From contig CAKOVH010000011.1 of the NCBI GenBank assembly GCA_934121885.1, positions 1 to 49,240 of the forward strand: a stretch of 49,240 bases of DNA, written 5' to 3'. Source of the DNA: an uncultured Clostridia bacterium. GTDB taxonomy: Bacteria > Bacillota > Clostridia > TANB77 > CAG-508. This document shows, piece by piece, positions 1 to 7,902 of the stretch. Positions within the stretch are counted from its first letter, which is position 1. Each line of letters starts with the position of its first letter. The notes beneath the pieces were generated by a model, which was given only the letters and a program-made list of their open reading frames with translations, ran no database searches and was not told the origin of the DNA. A program made the position numbers and the translations under genes.

Positions 1-7
1 AAAAATA

Positions 8-64
8 CACCTCCATTTAGTATTTTAACATAGATTCTTTTTTCTATGTCTACTAAATGGGGTG
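8..64 (-). promoter_or_regulatory. Long hairpin enclosing a Shine-Dalgarno-like GGAGGTG
   Basis: On the minus strand an outer stem (bases 51-64 against 8-22, one bulge) and an inner 7-bp stem (ACATAGA/TCTATGT) form a near-continuous hairpin. The 3' arm contains GGAGGTG (bases 14-8), followed by TATTTTT up to the window edge. It lies just downstream of the 690-aa gene, so it could be its intrinsic terminator. The strong GGAGGTG suggests that a minus-strand gene starts just outside the window and that its ribosome site is held in the stem. Which role applies cannot be decided here. Confidence 0.55.
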
Positions 65-100
65 CATTTCATATATTATTTATGATTCTTTTTTCTATAA

Positions 101-2173
101 CTATTTTACATTTTCAAATGTAACAGCATTTAATATTTGTTGTAAATCGGCATTTGTAAGTTTGTTATTATAGTCTGATATTCTAAGTTCAAAAAGATAA
201 TTTTCTGATACTTGTAGCCATACATATTTCATTTTGTATGATGTTGATCTACCTGATGATGTAGAAACACTATCATATGATAATGTTGCTGTGCTAAATG
301 TATTTGCACCTACTGTAATGCTCTCTTTTGCAGTTAAATTAGCATTTTTGTATTTTGTATATGAACTATCATATTCTCCTTTTGAATACTTTTCTTTTTG
401 TTTATTTAAAGCATCATAATATCCTGCTTCTGTTCCTGATGTTGAAGATACAGTAATATTTACATTATCATTTCTTACAGTTACATAATTGTCAGAAATA
501 CGATTTGCATTATATCCTGTAGGTATTCCAAAAGTTACTTTTGTTTTATTATTATAAGTAAGTATTTGATTTTGTTGTAATGTGGTTGATGTGTTTGTTG
601 TATTATTTTCAATAATATTGCTTACTATTGTATTTTCCTCTACTACATTAATATTAGGATTGTTTGTTTCTGGTTCTGTTGTATTATTTTCTATAGGATC
701 TCCACTAATGCTTGGTAACTCAGCTGCTTCTCCACCAAATTTAGTAATAAGTTTGTATAATTCTGAATTTTGTAGGCTTGTTAAAATTTTCTTTTGATCT
801 TCTTGTGTTATAGCATCTAATTTTACACTGTTTGAAGGATTTAATTCATCTATTTTTTCATTTAATTTTACAGCATATTTTACTTTTAATTCAACTTTTC
901 CAAGTTCATTGATGTTAACTGTTATTTTTGCTATTCCTTCGTTTTCATTTTTCTTTTCAACAGCTATGGTACCGTTCATAACTTCTTTTCCATCTTGTGA
1001 AGCTATTATTTTATAATTATTTTCTTCGATTTTCGTAACTTCGAAAGCAACCTTTTGTTCACTTTCTTCTATTTTTACTTCGAATTTAACCATTTGTTGT
1101 TTTATAATTCCTGTCATATATACATTTATTTCTATTATAGATGATTCGTCTGTAGATGTATCATCTAATTCAGAAATAGCATTTTCTAATGCTTCTTTTA
1201 CTTTATCACTATCTTCAAAGCATGCTAAAAATTCTTTGCTTTCTTTTAAGTTTTTAATGATTGTAGTAACCTCTGATGCGAATTGTTTTCCATTCATTTT
1301 AATTGTATTTTTAGTTGTATTTACGTCTTTGCCATTTATATTTACTTTTGCTTTTTCGCTTGAGCAATATTCTTTCTTAATAGAATTTGTAATTTCTTTT
1401 TTTACAACATTAAGAGCTTTTTTTATTGTATCTTTTTTGTCTGTAATTTTTCTTTTTGATTCAAATATTTCTTTTATTGAACTATATGCATTACTATCCA
1501 TATCTACTTCAATGTATTTATCGAAGAAATCCTTTAAGTATACATATGTTTTTTCATCTTTTACACTTGAATATACTTGTGCATTTAATAAATCTTTTTT
1601 ATTATAATCTGTTTCAATATTAGCCAATACTTTTTGATTTTTCATATCAACTTGAGTATTAAGTGATACATCTATGTTGTTTATTAATTCTGTAATGCTA
1701 GAATCTACTCCTTTTAAATCAGTATTTGCACTAAGTTCAATTGTTGATTTAACTGTGTCATATCCTAGTTTATCTAGTTCACTTGAATATGTATCAATTG
1801 CAGAACCTACAATTCTTCTATAAACTTGCTCTGGACTTTGATATACTCCAAAGAAGAATGCGATTCCTCCTACAACGGCAATTAATAAAGCTAATAAAAT
1901 TATAATAACTGCTATTAATCCACCTTTTCCTTTCTTTTTTGGTTGTTGTTGTGCAGCATTAAAGTTAGGAGCTGTTGGTTGCGTAAATGCTGTTTGATTA
2001 ACTTGTGGATTTTGTACTGGTTGTTGAGTTGGTTGTTGTACTTGAGGTTGTACTGGCTGTACTGGTTGCTCTACTTGAGGTTGTACTGGCTGAGTTGGTT
2101 GATCCACTGGTGTTGGTTGAACTGGTTGTGAGTTTTCATTTACTTGATTGTTTGGTTGATTATTTTCATCCAT
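101..2173 (-). CDS. Type II membrane protein with Pro/Gln-rich cytoplasmic tail and large extracellular domain
   Basis: A 690-aa protein of unknown function. The start at 2173 is preferred over the longer frame at 2221 because GAAAGGGG lies 9 bases upstream of it and the extra 16 residues are not protein-like. Residues 1-75 are a low-complexity tail of repeated Pro-Val-Gln and Gln-Pro-Thr units. A Lys-rich stretch then precedes one transmembrane helix (GLIAVIIILLALLIAVVGG) near residues 83-110. The rest, about 570 residues, should lie outside the cell and is rich in Lys, Asn and Thr. It contains an Asn/Thr-rich linker (around residues 505-540) and a last ~130-residue domain that resembles small lipoprotein-type beta domains only in general character. 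No enzyme motif was recognised. It has its own promoter and is divergent from the plus-strand group. Confidence 0.85.
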   Translation of the reverse strand: MDENNQPNNQVNENSQPVQPTPVDQPTQPVQPQVEQPVQPVQPQVQQPTQQPVQNPQVNQTAFTQPTAPNFNAAQQQPKKKGKGGLIAVIIILLALLIAVVGGIAFFFGVYQSPEQVYRRIVGSAIDTYSSELDKLGYDTVKSTIELSANTDLKGVDSSITELINNIDVSLNTQVDMKNQKVLANIETDYNKKDLLNAQVYSSVKDEKTYVYLKDFFDKYIEVDMDSNAYSSIKEIFESKRKITDKKDTIKKALNVVKKEITNSIKKEYCSSEKAKVNINGKDVNTTKNTIKMNGKQFASEVTTIIKNLKESKEFLACFEDSDKVKEALENAISELDDTSTDESSIIEINVYMTGIIKQQMVKFEVKIEESEQKVAFEVTKIEENNYKIIASQDGKEVMNGTIAVEKKNENEGIAKITVNINELGKVELKVKYAVKLNEKIDELNPSNSVKLDAITQEDQKKILTSLQNSELYKLITKFGGEAAELPSISGDPIENNTTEPETNNPNINVVEENTIVSNIIENNTTNTSTTLQQNQILTYNNKTKVTFGIPTGYNANRISDNYVTVRNDNVNITVSSTSGTEAGYYDALNKQKEKYSKGEYDSSYTKYKNANLTAKESITVGANTFSTATLSYDSVSTSSGRSTSYKMKYVWLQVSENYLFELRISDYNNKLTNADLQQILNAVTFENVK

Positions 2174-2211
2174 TTTTTTATTCCCCTTTCGTTTTTTATA
2201 TAACATAAAAA

Positions 2212-2240
2212 AATATATCACAATGAAAAATCATTTTCAA
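2212..2240 (-). promoter_or_regulatory. Sigma-A-type promoter of the 690-aa membrane protein
   Basis: On the minus strand, -35 TTGAAA (2240-2235), a 17-base spacer and -10 TATATT (2217-2212) lie about 40 bases upstream of the start. The spacer and -35 contain the inverted repeat TGAAAA-N4-TTTTCA, a possible operator. Confidence 0.6.
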
Positions 2241-2301
2241 TACTTTTTATATTAATTTATTACAATTATTTTAATTTATTTGTAAATTTTTTTAAAATTA
2301 C

Positions 2302-2330
2302 TGGACATTTTTGTACATTTTGTGTATTAT
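2302..2330 (+). promoter_or_regulatory. Sigma-A-type promoter of the 118-aa secreted protein
   Basis: TGGACA (2302-2307), a 17-base spacer and TATTAT (2325-2330), each one mismatch from consensus, lie 30 bases before the ATG at 2360. It is back to back with the minus-strand promoter at 2212-2240. Confidence 0.65.
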
Positions 2331-2359
2331 AAAAATATATTTAATTTGGAGGTACACAA

Positions 2360-2716
2360 ATGTCAAAATCTATTAAAGTTTTATCAGTATTATTAATTAT
2401 ATTTTCTTTTATTATTAGTTTTTATGGAGTATACGCAACAGATATTAATATGAACTTACCAACTACTAATCAAGATGCTAATGTAACATCAACACCAGAT
2501 TTAGTAAATAGTACAGATTCAAATATTTACCAAGATACTCAAGATATTGTTCCTCCTTCTGGAGATTCAAATGCTAGTTCAACTGTTACACCATCTAGTG
2601 TAAGTAGTATTTCTGCAGAAGGTTTAGGACTTACGAGCATATTAAGTATTTTATTAATTACAGTTGGAGTTATATTAATTCTTCTTGCAATTGCAATTAT
2701 GATTCGTTTAAAATAA
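2360..2716 (+). CDS. Small secreted, C-terminally anchored protein of unknown function
   Basis: A 118-aa protein not recognised as a member of a named family. Residues 1-28 form a signal peptide (Lys, long hydrophobic core, cleavage likely after VYA). The middle, about 60 residues, is rich in Ser, Thr, Asn, Asp and Pro and looks unstructured. Residues about 92-115 form a C-terminal transmembrane helix (LTSILSILLITVGVILILLAIAIMI) ending in Arg-Leu-Lys. The expected topology is a short extracellular stalk held by one helix. A GGAGG site sits 8 bases before the ATG, a promoter lies upstream and a terminator follows, so it is a single-gene unit. The 144-aa protein downstream has the same design without sequence similarity. 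Confidence 0.8.
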   Translation: MSKSIKVLSVLLIIFSFIISFYGVYATDINMNLPTTNQDANVTSTPDLVNSTDSNIYQDTQDIVPPSGDSNASSTVTPSSVSSISAEGLGLTSILSILLITVGVILILLAIAIMIRLK

Positions 2717-2727
2717 TTTTTTATATA

Positions 2728-2761
2728 AATAAAGCCTTATATTTTAAGGTTTTATTTTTTT
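2728..2761 (+). terminator. Intrinsic terminator
   Basis: Stem AAAGCCTTA / TAAGGTTTT with a short loop, followed by a run of T. It ends the transcript of the 118-aa protein gene. Confidence 0.75.
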
Positions 2762-2830
2762 GTATATTTTATTAAAAAAAACAAATAATATTACTGTGAA
2801 AATTTTTTTAAACTTTAAAGGAGGAGAATT

Positions 2831-3265
2831 ATGAAAAGAAAAGTTTTATTTGCAATTATTCTTACATCTATTATTTCACTTTTTTCTTTTACTTATACAT
2901 TTGCAGCAAACGGACTAGTAGACGGAATTAGAAACACTGTTGGTGGAGCTGAAAATGCTGTAGAAGGTGCTGGAAGAGCAATTGGAAGCACTATAAGAAA
3001 TGGTATGAACACATTAGAAAATGGTGGAAATCAGTTAGGTAAAGATGCACAAAATACAATGGATACTATGACAGGTCGTAATAATGATAACTATACAGCT
3101 ACAAGAACATCAACAACTACAAATGCAAATAACGGTATGTCAACAACAGTTTACACTTGGGTAATTATTGGTATAACAGCCGTTGGCATTGGTGTTTTAA
3201 TTTGGTCTTATATAGCACAAAATAATAAGAATAATGATTATATAGATTCTGATATTCATAGATAA
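2831..3265 (+). CDS. Small secreted membrane-anchored protein, Gly/Asn-rich
   Basis: A 144-aa protein of unknown function. The signal peptide spans residues 1-26 (MKRK, hydrophobic core, TFAAN). The next ~50 residues are amphipathic with regularly spaced Gly and Asn (GIRNTVGGAENAVEG type), resembling helical segments of small surface or late-embryogenesis-like proteins. A Thr/Asn-rich linker leads to one transmembrane helix near residues 107-128 (YTWVIIGITAVGIGVLIWSYI) and a short charged tail. AAAGGAGGAG is placed 5 bases before the ATG, a very strong ribosome site. It is followed by its own terminator. Proteins of this general build are common as hypothetical envelope proteins in gut Clostridia; the role here is unknown. 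Confidence 0.8.
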   Translation: MKRKVLFAIILTSIISLFSFTYTFAANGLVDGIRNTVGGAENAVEGAGRAIGSTIRNGMNTLENGGNQLGKDAQNTMDTMTGRNNDNYTATRTSTTTNANNGMSTTVYTWVIIGITAVGIGVLIWSYIAQNNKNNDYIDSDIHR

Positions 3266-3269
3266 TTTT

Positions 3270-3318
3270 AGAACAAGAGTTAATTTTTTTATTTTAGCTC
3301 TTGTTCTATTTTGTTTTT
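3270..3318 (+). terminator. Intrinsic terminator
   Basis: Stem AGAACAAGAG / CTCTTGTTCT around an AT-rich loop, then ATTTTGTTTTT. Its 3' arm overlaps the -35 region of the smpB promoter. Confidence 0.8.
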
Positions 3319-3329
3319 CAGTATATAAT
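3301..3329 (+). promoter_or_regulatory. Promoter of the smpB group
   Basis: TTGTTC (3301-3306), a 17-base spacer and a perfect TATAAT (3324-3329) lie about 50 bases before the smpB start. The -35 hexamer is part of the preceding terminator stem. Confidence 0.6.
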
Positions 3330-3377
3330 ATTGTTTATGAGTATCATGCTCAAATAAAATATATAAAGGATAAATTA

Positions 3378-3830
3378 ATGAACAAGAAAATTGTTGCAAA
3401 CAACCCAGTTGCAAAGCATAATTATACAATTGAAGATACTATTGAAGCTGGCATTGTTCTTACAGGAACAGAAATTAAATCAATTCGTAATGGTAAAGTT
3501 AATTTAAAAGATAGTTATGCAAACATAAAAAATGGTGAAGCATTTATTTATGGTATGCATATTAGTCCATATGAACATGGAAATATCTTTAATAAAGATC
3601 CATTACGAGATAGAAAATTACTTTTAAATAAAAAGGAAATATTAAAACTTTATGGAAAAATTAAACAACAAGGTGTATCGCTTGTCCCTATCTCTTTATA
3701 TTTTTCAGGTAATCTTCTAAAAATAGAACTTGGAATTGGTAAAGGTAAAAAACTATACGATAAACGTGAAGATATTGCAAAAAAAGATGCTGAACTTCGT
3801 ATTCGTAAGCAATTTGGTAAAATATTATAA
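3378..3830 (+). CDS. smpB: SsrA-binding protein SmpB
   Basis: A 150-aa protein, the usual length for SmpB. SmpB binds tmRNA (SsrA) and delivers it to stalled ribosomes for trans-translation, which tags the nascent peptide for proteolysis. Diagnostic features are the start KKIVANNPVAKHNYTIED, the segment GIVLTGTEIKSIRNGKVNLKDSY near residue 25, the HISPYEHGN box near residue 61, DPLRDRKLLL, and the basic C-terminal tail GKGKKLYDKREDIAKKDAE that enters the decoding centre. A short AAAGGA site precedes the ATG. tmRNA itself (ssrA), often adjacent in Firmicutes, was not seen in this window. It is the first gene of a three-gene plus-strand run. Confidence 0.96.
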   Translation: MNKKIVANNPVAKHNYTIEDTIEAGIVLTGTEIKSIRNGKVNLKDSYANIKNGEAFIYGMHISPYEHGNIFNKDPLRDRKLLLNKKEILKLYGKIKQQGVSLVPISLYFSGNLLKIELGIGKGKKLYDKREDIAKKDAELRIRKQFGKIL

Positions 3831-3836
3831 AAAGGA

Positions 3837-4403
3837 ATGGATAAACATATGTTATTAGCTCTTTCAGGTGTTACAGGTATTGGAAAATCATATTTTAAAG
3901 AAAAATTAGTAAATGAACTTGGTTTTCATAAGGTAAACACCATAAGAACAAGACCAATTAGAATTGGAGAAAAAAATGGAATTGACGGAATTTTTATTTC
4001 TGATGAACAGTTAGATGTTTTAAAAGCTGAAGATAAAATTATATATGATTTCAAAGTTTTCGGTGGTAGATATGCATATTTAAAAGATGAAATTTTATCT
4101 AATGATAATATGGTATTTGAAATGCATTATACAATGATTGATGACTGGAAAAAAATAAGACCAGATATTAAAACAATTTACATATTACCCAAAGATATCG
4201 AAATTCCTAAACAAAAGGCAAAAGAAAGAAATTTAAGTAAAGAAAAAGAAATAGAAAGAATAAATGAGATTGAAGAACAGTATAATAAGTTTATTAATGA
4301 TAAGGATTTTCAAAGCAAGTTTGATTATTTTTTATATAACAATTATGATAAAGAATCAGAAGAACAACTTATAAATTTAGTAAAAACAATATTAAACAAA
4401 TAA
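3837..4403 (+). CDS. Guanylate-kinase-like P-loop NTPase
   Basis: A 188-aa protein. The N-terminus has a Walker A motif GVTGIGKS (residues 11-18 of the long form), and an arginine pair in RTRPIR follows where guanylate kinases bind GMP. A lid-like Lys/Glu/Arg-rich helical region (KAKERNLSKEKEIERINEIEE) lies near residue 125. This is the nucleoside-monophosphate-kinase fold, but the sequence is too diverged to call a true guanylate kinase. The start is uncertain: the ATG at 3837 abuts the AAAAAGGA site directly, while a second ATG at 3849 begins MLLALSGVTGIGKS with a 12-base spacing. It starts 6 bases after smpB ends and precedes the APH-like kinase, so a three-gene transcript is likely. Confidence 0.7.
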   Translation: MDKHMLLALSGVTGIGKSYFKEKLVNELGFHKVNTIRTRPIRIGEKNGIDGIFISDEQLDVLKAEDKIIYDFKVFGGRYAYLKDEILSNDNMVFEMHYTMIDDWKKIRPDIKTIYILPKDIEIPKQKAKERNLSKEKEIERINEIEEQYNKFINDKDFQSKFDYFLYNNYDKESEEQLINLVKTILNK

Positions 4404-4414
4404 ATGGAGGATTT

Positions 4415-5245
4415 ATGAATAATACATATTTTAATTTAAACGACAATTTTGAAGAAATAATAAAAGATGCACTAAAAGACAAACAAATACATAATCTAAA
4501 GCAAATTCCAACTGGTTGGACAAACATAGTTTACGAAGTAGAAACAGATGAAGGCAACTTCTTTTTTAGATTTCCAAGAGACGAGTTTTGGTCAAGAACT
4601 ATAGTTAAAGATTACGAATTTTCTAAGTATATTCATCAAAAAACTGATTTTAATACTGTTAAACTAGAACTTTTCTATGATAATGGAAGACCATTTAGTG
4701 TACATAAAAAAATACCTGGTACTCCTCTTGCTGAGAATATGAACAGTTTAAGTTCTAGCGAAATAAAAGATGTTTCTAATGATATATCTAAATTTATGTT
4801 TCAACTTCATTGTTTAAATTACAATAAGAATAATATATTTACAATTGATAATATTGGACTTGAATTGCCTGAATTTTTAGATGAATTATTAAATGTTCAT
4901 GTTGCAAAAAGTGATATGAAATTTTGGAACCCTTCTTCCCTTTCTTCTAACGAAGATTGCTTAGTTCATGGAGATTTAAATTCTAGTAATATTTTATTAG
5001 ATGAAAATAATCATGTAACTGCTATTATTGATTTTGGTTTCGGTGGCTTTGGAAATAAATATAATGATATTGGAAGAATTATTGGAAGATGTCCATCATC
5101 ATTTAAGGATGAAATTATAAAAAGTTATGAAGCATATTCTAATGAAAAATTAGATAATAAATTTTTAGATAGTAATATAGATATTTGGACTAATATAGAT
5201 AATAGTTATATTAATTACATGAGAACAATTGGTATTTATGAGTAA
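4415..5245 (+). CDS. Aminoglycoside-phosphotransferase (APH) family kinase
   Basis: A 276-aa protein of the APH/choline-kinase fold. The catalytic loop VHGDLNSSNILL (near residue 187) supplies the Brenner-type Asp and Asn. The metal-binding IDFGFGGFGN follows about 20 residues later. The N-terminal lobe begins near residue 30 with PTGWTNIVYEV, and FFFRFPR holds the position where a nucleotide-binding basic residue is expected. The substrate cannot be told from sequence: this family phosphorylates aminoglycosides, macrolides, sugars, amino sugars or choline-like alcohols, and chromosomal copies are often not resistance genes. GGAGG lies 6 bases before the ATG. It ends at a strong bidirectional terminator shared with fba. 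Confidence 0.8.
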   Translation: MNNTYFNLNDNFEEIIKDALKDKQIHNLKQIPTGWTNIVYEVETDEGNFFFRFPRDEFWSRTIVKDYEFSKYIHQKTDFNTVKLELFYDNGRPFSVHKKIPGTPLAENMNSLSSSEIKDVSNDISKFMFQLHCLNYNKNNIFTIDNIGLELPEFLDELLNVHVAKSDMKFWNPSSLSSNEDCLVHGDLNSSNILLDENNHVTAIIDFGFGGFGNKYNDIGRIIGRCPSSFKDEIIKSYEAYSNEKLDNKFLDSNIDIWTNIDNSYINYMRTIGIYE

Positions 5246-5247
5246 AT

Positions 5248-5286
5248 AAAAGGATATAATAGTATTTTTGCTATTATATCCTTTTT
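5248..5286. terminator. Bidirectional terminator between convergent genes
   Basis: A 14-bp stem AAAGGATATAATAG / CTATTATATCCTTT with T runs on both sides. It serves the plus-strand kinase group and the minus-strand aldolase gene. Confidence 0.85.
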
Positions 5287-5289
5287 AAA

Positions 5290-6219
5290 TTATGCTTTAT
5301 TGCTTGAACCAAATACATCTCTAATTTTATGTTGTACTGTTTCTTTTATTAATTCTCTTGCTGGAGTTAAATATGCTCTTGGATCAAATTTTGAAGGTTC
5401 TTCTATAAATACCTTTCTAATTGCTCCTGTCATTGCAAGTCTTAAGTCTGTATCTACATTAATCTTAGAAACTCCTCTTTTACTTGCTTCATGAAGTATT
5501 TCGTCTGGTACTCCCTTTGCTCCAGGAATATCTCCTCCATACTTGTTACACATATCTACAAGTTCTGGAATAACTGTTGAAGCACCATGTAATACAATAG
5601 GTGTGTTTGGCAATTTTTCTTTTACCTTTTCTAATATATCAAATCTTAGTTTTGGCTCTCCTTTAAATTTGTATGCACCATGGCTTGTTCCTATAGCTAT
5701 TGCTAAAGAATCACATCCTGTTCTTTCTACAAATTCTTTTGCTTGATCTGGGTCTGTAAACATTGCATCAGATGCTGCAACATTAACTTCATCCTCAATC
5801 CCTGCAAGTTTTCCAAGTTCAGCTTCAACTACAACTCCTTTTGAATGAGCATAATCTACAACCTTTTTTGTTAATGCAACATTTTCTTCGAAATCATATT
5901 TAGATCCATCTATCATAACTGATGAAAATCCATTATCAATACACATTTTACAAGTTTCAAAGTCTGGTCCATGATCTAAATGTAGCACTACTGGGATATC
6001 ATATTGGTCAAGAGAAGCCTCAACCATTTTTCTTAAATAACCTACTCTTGCATATTTTATAGCACTTGATGAAGCTTGTAAGATAACTGGTGAATTTTCT
6101 TCAGCAGCTGCATCTGTTATAGCTTGTATTATTTCCATATTATTTACATTAAATGCTCCTATTGCAAAATGATCTTTCATTGATTTTTCAAACATGTCTT
6201 TTGTTGTTACTAATGGCAT
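5290..6219 (-). CDS. fba: Class II fructose-1,6-bisphosphate aldolase
   Basis: A 309-aa zinc-dependent aldolase that cleaves fructose-1,6-bisphosphate to glyceraldehyde-3-phosphate and dihydroxyacetone phosphate in glycolysis. The zinc and catalytic motifs are visible in order: VVLHLDHGPDFETC (near residue 80), the EAELGKLAGIED loop (near 135), the GTSHGAYKFKG histidine (near 178), VLHGAS (near 210), and the phosphate-binding INVDTDLR (near 255). The length and the GTSHGAYKF form fit the class IIB branch typical of Firmicutes. The start is supported by GAGGAGG 8 bases upstream. It is monocistronic between a sigma-A promoter and the terminator at 5248-5286. pfkA, the preceding glycolytic step, is in this window at 16.4 kb but not linked. 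Confidence 0.95.
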   Translation of the reverse strand: MPLVTTKDMFEKSMKDHFAIGAFNVNNMEIIQAITDAAAEENSPVILQASSSAIKYARVGYLRKMVEASLDQYDIPVVLHLDHGPDFETCKMCIDNGFSSVMIDGSKYDFEENVALTKKVVDYAHSKGVVVEAELGKLAGIEDEVNVAASDAMFTDPDQAKEFVERTGCDSLAIAIGTSHGAYKFKGEPKLRFDILEKVKEKLPNTPIVLHGASTVIPELVDMCNKYGGDIPGAKGVPDEILHEASKRGVSKINVDTDLRLAMTGAIRKVFIEEPSKFDPRAYLTPARELIKETVQHKIRDVFGSSNKA

Positions 6220-6250
6220 AAAAAATTCCTCCTCTACTTTTTCTTTTGAT

Positions 6251-6279
6251 ATTATATATTACATTTTTTTAATATTCAA
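6251..6279 (-). promoter_or_regulatory. Promoter of fba
   Basis: Minus strand TTGAAT (6279-6274), a 17-base spacer and a perfect TATAAT (6256-6251), about 30 bases upstream of the start. Confidence 0.7.
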
Positions 6280-6287
6280 TACTTTTA

Positions 6288-6326
6288 ATAAAAGATTAAG
6301 GTTCGCGTTAAAAACACGAACCTTAA
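6288..6326 (-). terminator. Intrinsic terminator of the beta-CASP gene
   Basis: A 10-bp stem TTAAGGTTCG / CGAACCTTAA followed on the minus strand by TCTTTTATT. It separates this gene from the fba promoter. Confidence 0.75.
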
Positions 6327-6354
6327 ATTAGATTTACCTGTGGGTTAGCATGAA

Positions 6355-7779
6355 TTACTCAAACTTTGTAGGCAATGTTCGAATCAGACCGTAAGGTCCA
6401 ATTCTAAAGCAGTAATCTCTGTTCAATATTCCTACATTTCTTGGATTTACTTCTTCAGCAATTCTTTCAGAAAATGCAAGTTTAGTTTCGGTTTCGCCGT
6501 GATTTACCAAAACCATTCTAAGGTTTTCGAACTGCTTCAGAAATTCAATCATCTCATCTGCCTTTGCATGTGCCGAGAACTCTGTAGTATATTCTACCTT
6601 TGCTCTCTTTTTGCAGATAAGTCCGCCGATGTTTACTGTTTCACCATATTGGGCTGATTTAAGTTTTTCGCCAAGAGTACCCTTTGCCGTATAACCGGTA
6701 AAATGAAGCATACAGTTTTCTCTTGTAATATACTCAGGAATATATACCTGAGCTGGACCATACGTACCCATTCCAGATGTTGTAACTATGATCTTCCTTC
6801 CAGTATCCTCAAGTACTTCTGCTCTTTTTGATTTGTCTACCCAAGTTAAGTTTTTTGGCAAGAAATCTAACATTTTACCATTTAAACCTAAATCTTTCTC
6901 TTGATAGAGCCGAGTATACTGCTGAGCCAGCTTTCCATCAAAGTAAATGGGAATTTCCTTAGAGAGTTTTTCATCATCCTGCAATTTTTTTATAACATAC
7001 AGAATTTCCTGTGCTCTCCCTAAAGAAAAGACCAGAGTAACAAAAGTTCCGCCGTTACCTACGCAGTTTAACAGGTTCTTTTCAAACGTTCCTGTCATTG
7101 CGTTGGTTTCCTTTGAATCGGTAGTACCATATGTGCTTTCCTGAATTATGGTTAATGGTGACTTTCTAATCCATTCTGGAATCTTTGGAACATCAAAAAA
7201 CATATTTTTTCCATTCCAATCTCCTGTAAACTTAAGATTAATGTCATCACAGCCCGGATACTTGATCTGCACATAAATACTCGCTGCACCAACAAGATGT
7301 CCGTTTTTCAGAAACGTTGCCGAGATATTCTGATCTATACGAACCGTCTGCCTGAATTCACAAGGTACCAACCTATGACATGTTTCAGAAACGTCTTCCT
7401 CAGAATAAAGCTGAGGCTCATGGTTTCTTTTTGCCACATCTCTTAATACCTTATATGAATCGTAGAGAGCATATGGCATAAAAAGACACGTTGCATTGGT
7501 TGCATAAATTTTGCCTTCAAAACCATTTTTGATCATTAAAGGTAATCTTCCTATGTGATCAACATGGTTATGGGTTATTAATGCAAAATCAATCTTTTCT
7601 CCATCAAAAGGAAAATCCTTGTTGTACTTAGAATAATCCTTTTCCTGGAAAAGCCCACAGTCTACAATAAACCGTGTAGTGGTACGATCGGGATACTTAA
7701 CAATCACAAGATTGCAAGAGCCTGTGACTTCAGGCTGGGTCGCCATGATATCAACGTATAGGCGTTCTTTCATCCCCAT
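6355..7779 (-). CDS. MBL-fold beta-CASP ribonuclease-like protein
   Basis: A 474-aa metallo-beta-lactamase-fold protein of the beta-CASP RNA-processing group. Motif 2 is THNHVDHIGRL (near residue 69), motif 3 is the histidine of NGHLVGAAS, motif 4 the Asp of FTGDWNGK. Beta-CASP landmarks follow: ESTYGT, VTTSGMGTYGPA, HFTGYTAKGTLG, FSAHAKADEM and VNHGETETK near the end. Such proteins are zinc-dependent endo- or exonucleases acting on RNA; the target here is unknown. The start at 7779 has AAGGAGG 9 bases upstream; a second in-frame ATG lies two codons on. The gene is about 38-43% GC in two 60-base lines counted, visibly above its neighbours, and uses C/G-ending codons freely, which suggests acquisition from another lineage. 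It has its own promoter and terminator. Confidence 0.9.
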   Translation of the reverse strand: MGMKERLYVDIMATQPEVTGSCNLVIVKYPDRTTTRFIVDCGLFQEKDYSKYNKDFPFDGEKIDFALITHNHVDHIGRLPLMIKNGFEGKIYATNATCLFMPYALYDSYKVLRDVAKRNHEPQLYSEEDVSETCHRLVPCEFRQTVRIDQNISATFLKNGHLVGAASIYVQIKYPGCDDINLKFTGDWNGKNMFFDVPKIPEWIRKSPLTIIQESTYGTTDSKETNAMTGTFEKNLLNCVGNGGTFVTLVFSLGRAQEILYVIKKLQDDEKLSKEIPIYFDGKLAQQYTRLYQEKDLGLNGKMLDFLPKNLTWVDKSKRAEVLEDTGRKIIVTTSGMGTYGPAQVYIPEYITRENCMLHFTGYTAKGTLGEKLKSAQYGETVNIGGLICKKRAKVEYTTEFSAHAKADEMIEFLKQFENLRMVLVNHGETETKLAFSERIAEEVNPRNVGILNRDYCFRIGPYGLIRTLPTKFE

Positions 7780-7859
7780 AGAGAAAATCCTCCTTGATAA
7801 AATTATTTTTCAAGGTACTTCTTAAAATGAAATGTGCTATAGAAGCCTTGTTAAGTGTA

Positions 7860-7888
7860 ATTATACAATAATTTGACACTTTTTTCAA
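7860..7888 (-). promoter_or_regulatory. Promoter of the beta-CASP gene
   Basis: Minus strand TTGAAA (7888-7883), a 17-base spacer and TATAAT (7865-7860). The leader is about 75 bases long and includes a weak hairpin (AAGG-TTCT / AGAA-CCTT). Confidence 0.7.
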
Positions 7889-7902
7889 CTTTTTTTGATA
7901 TA

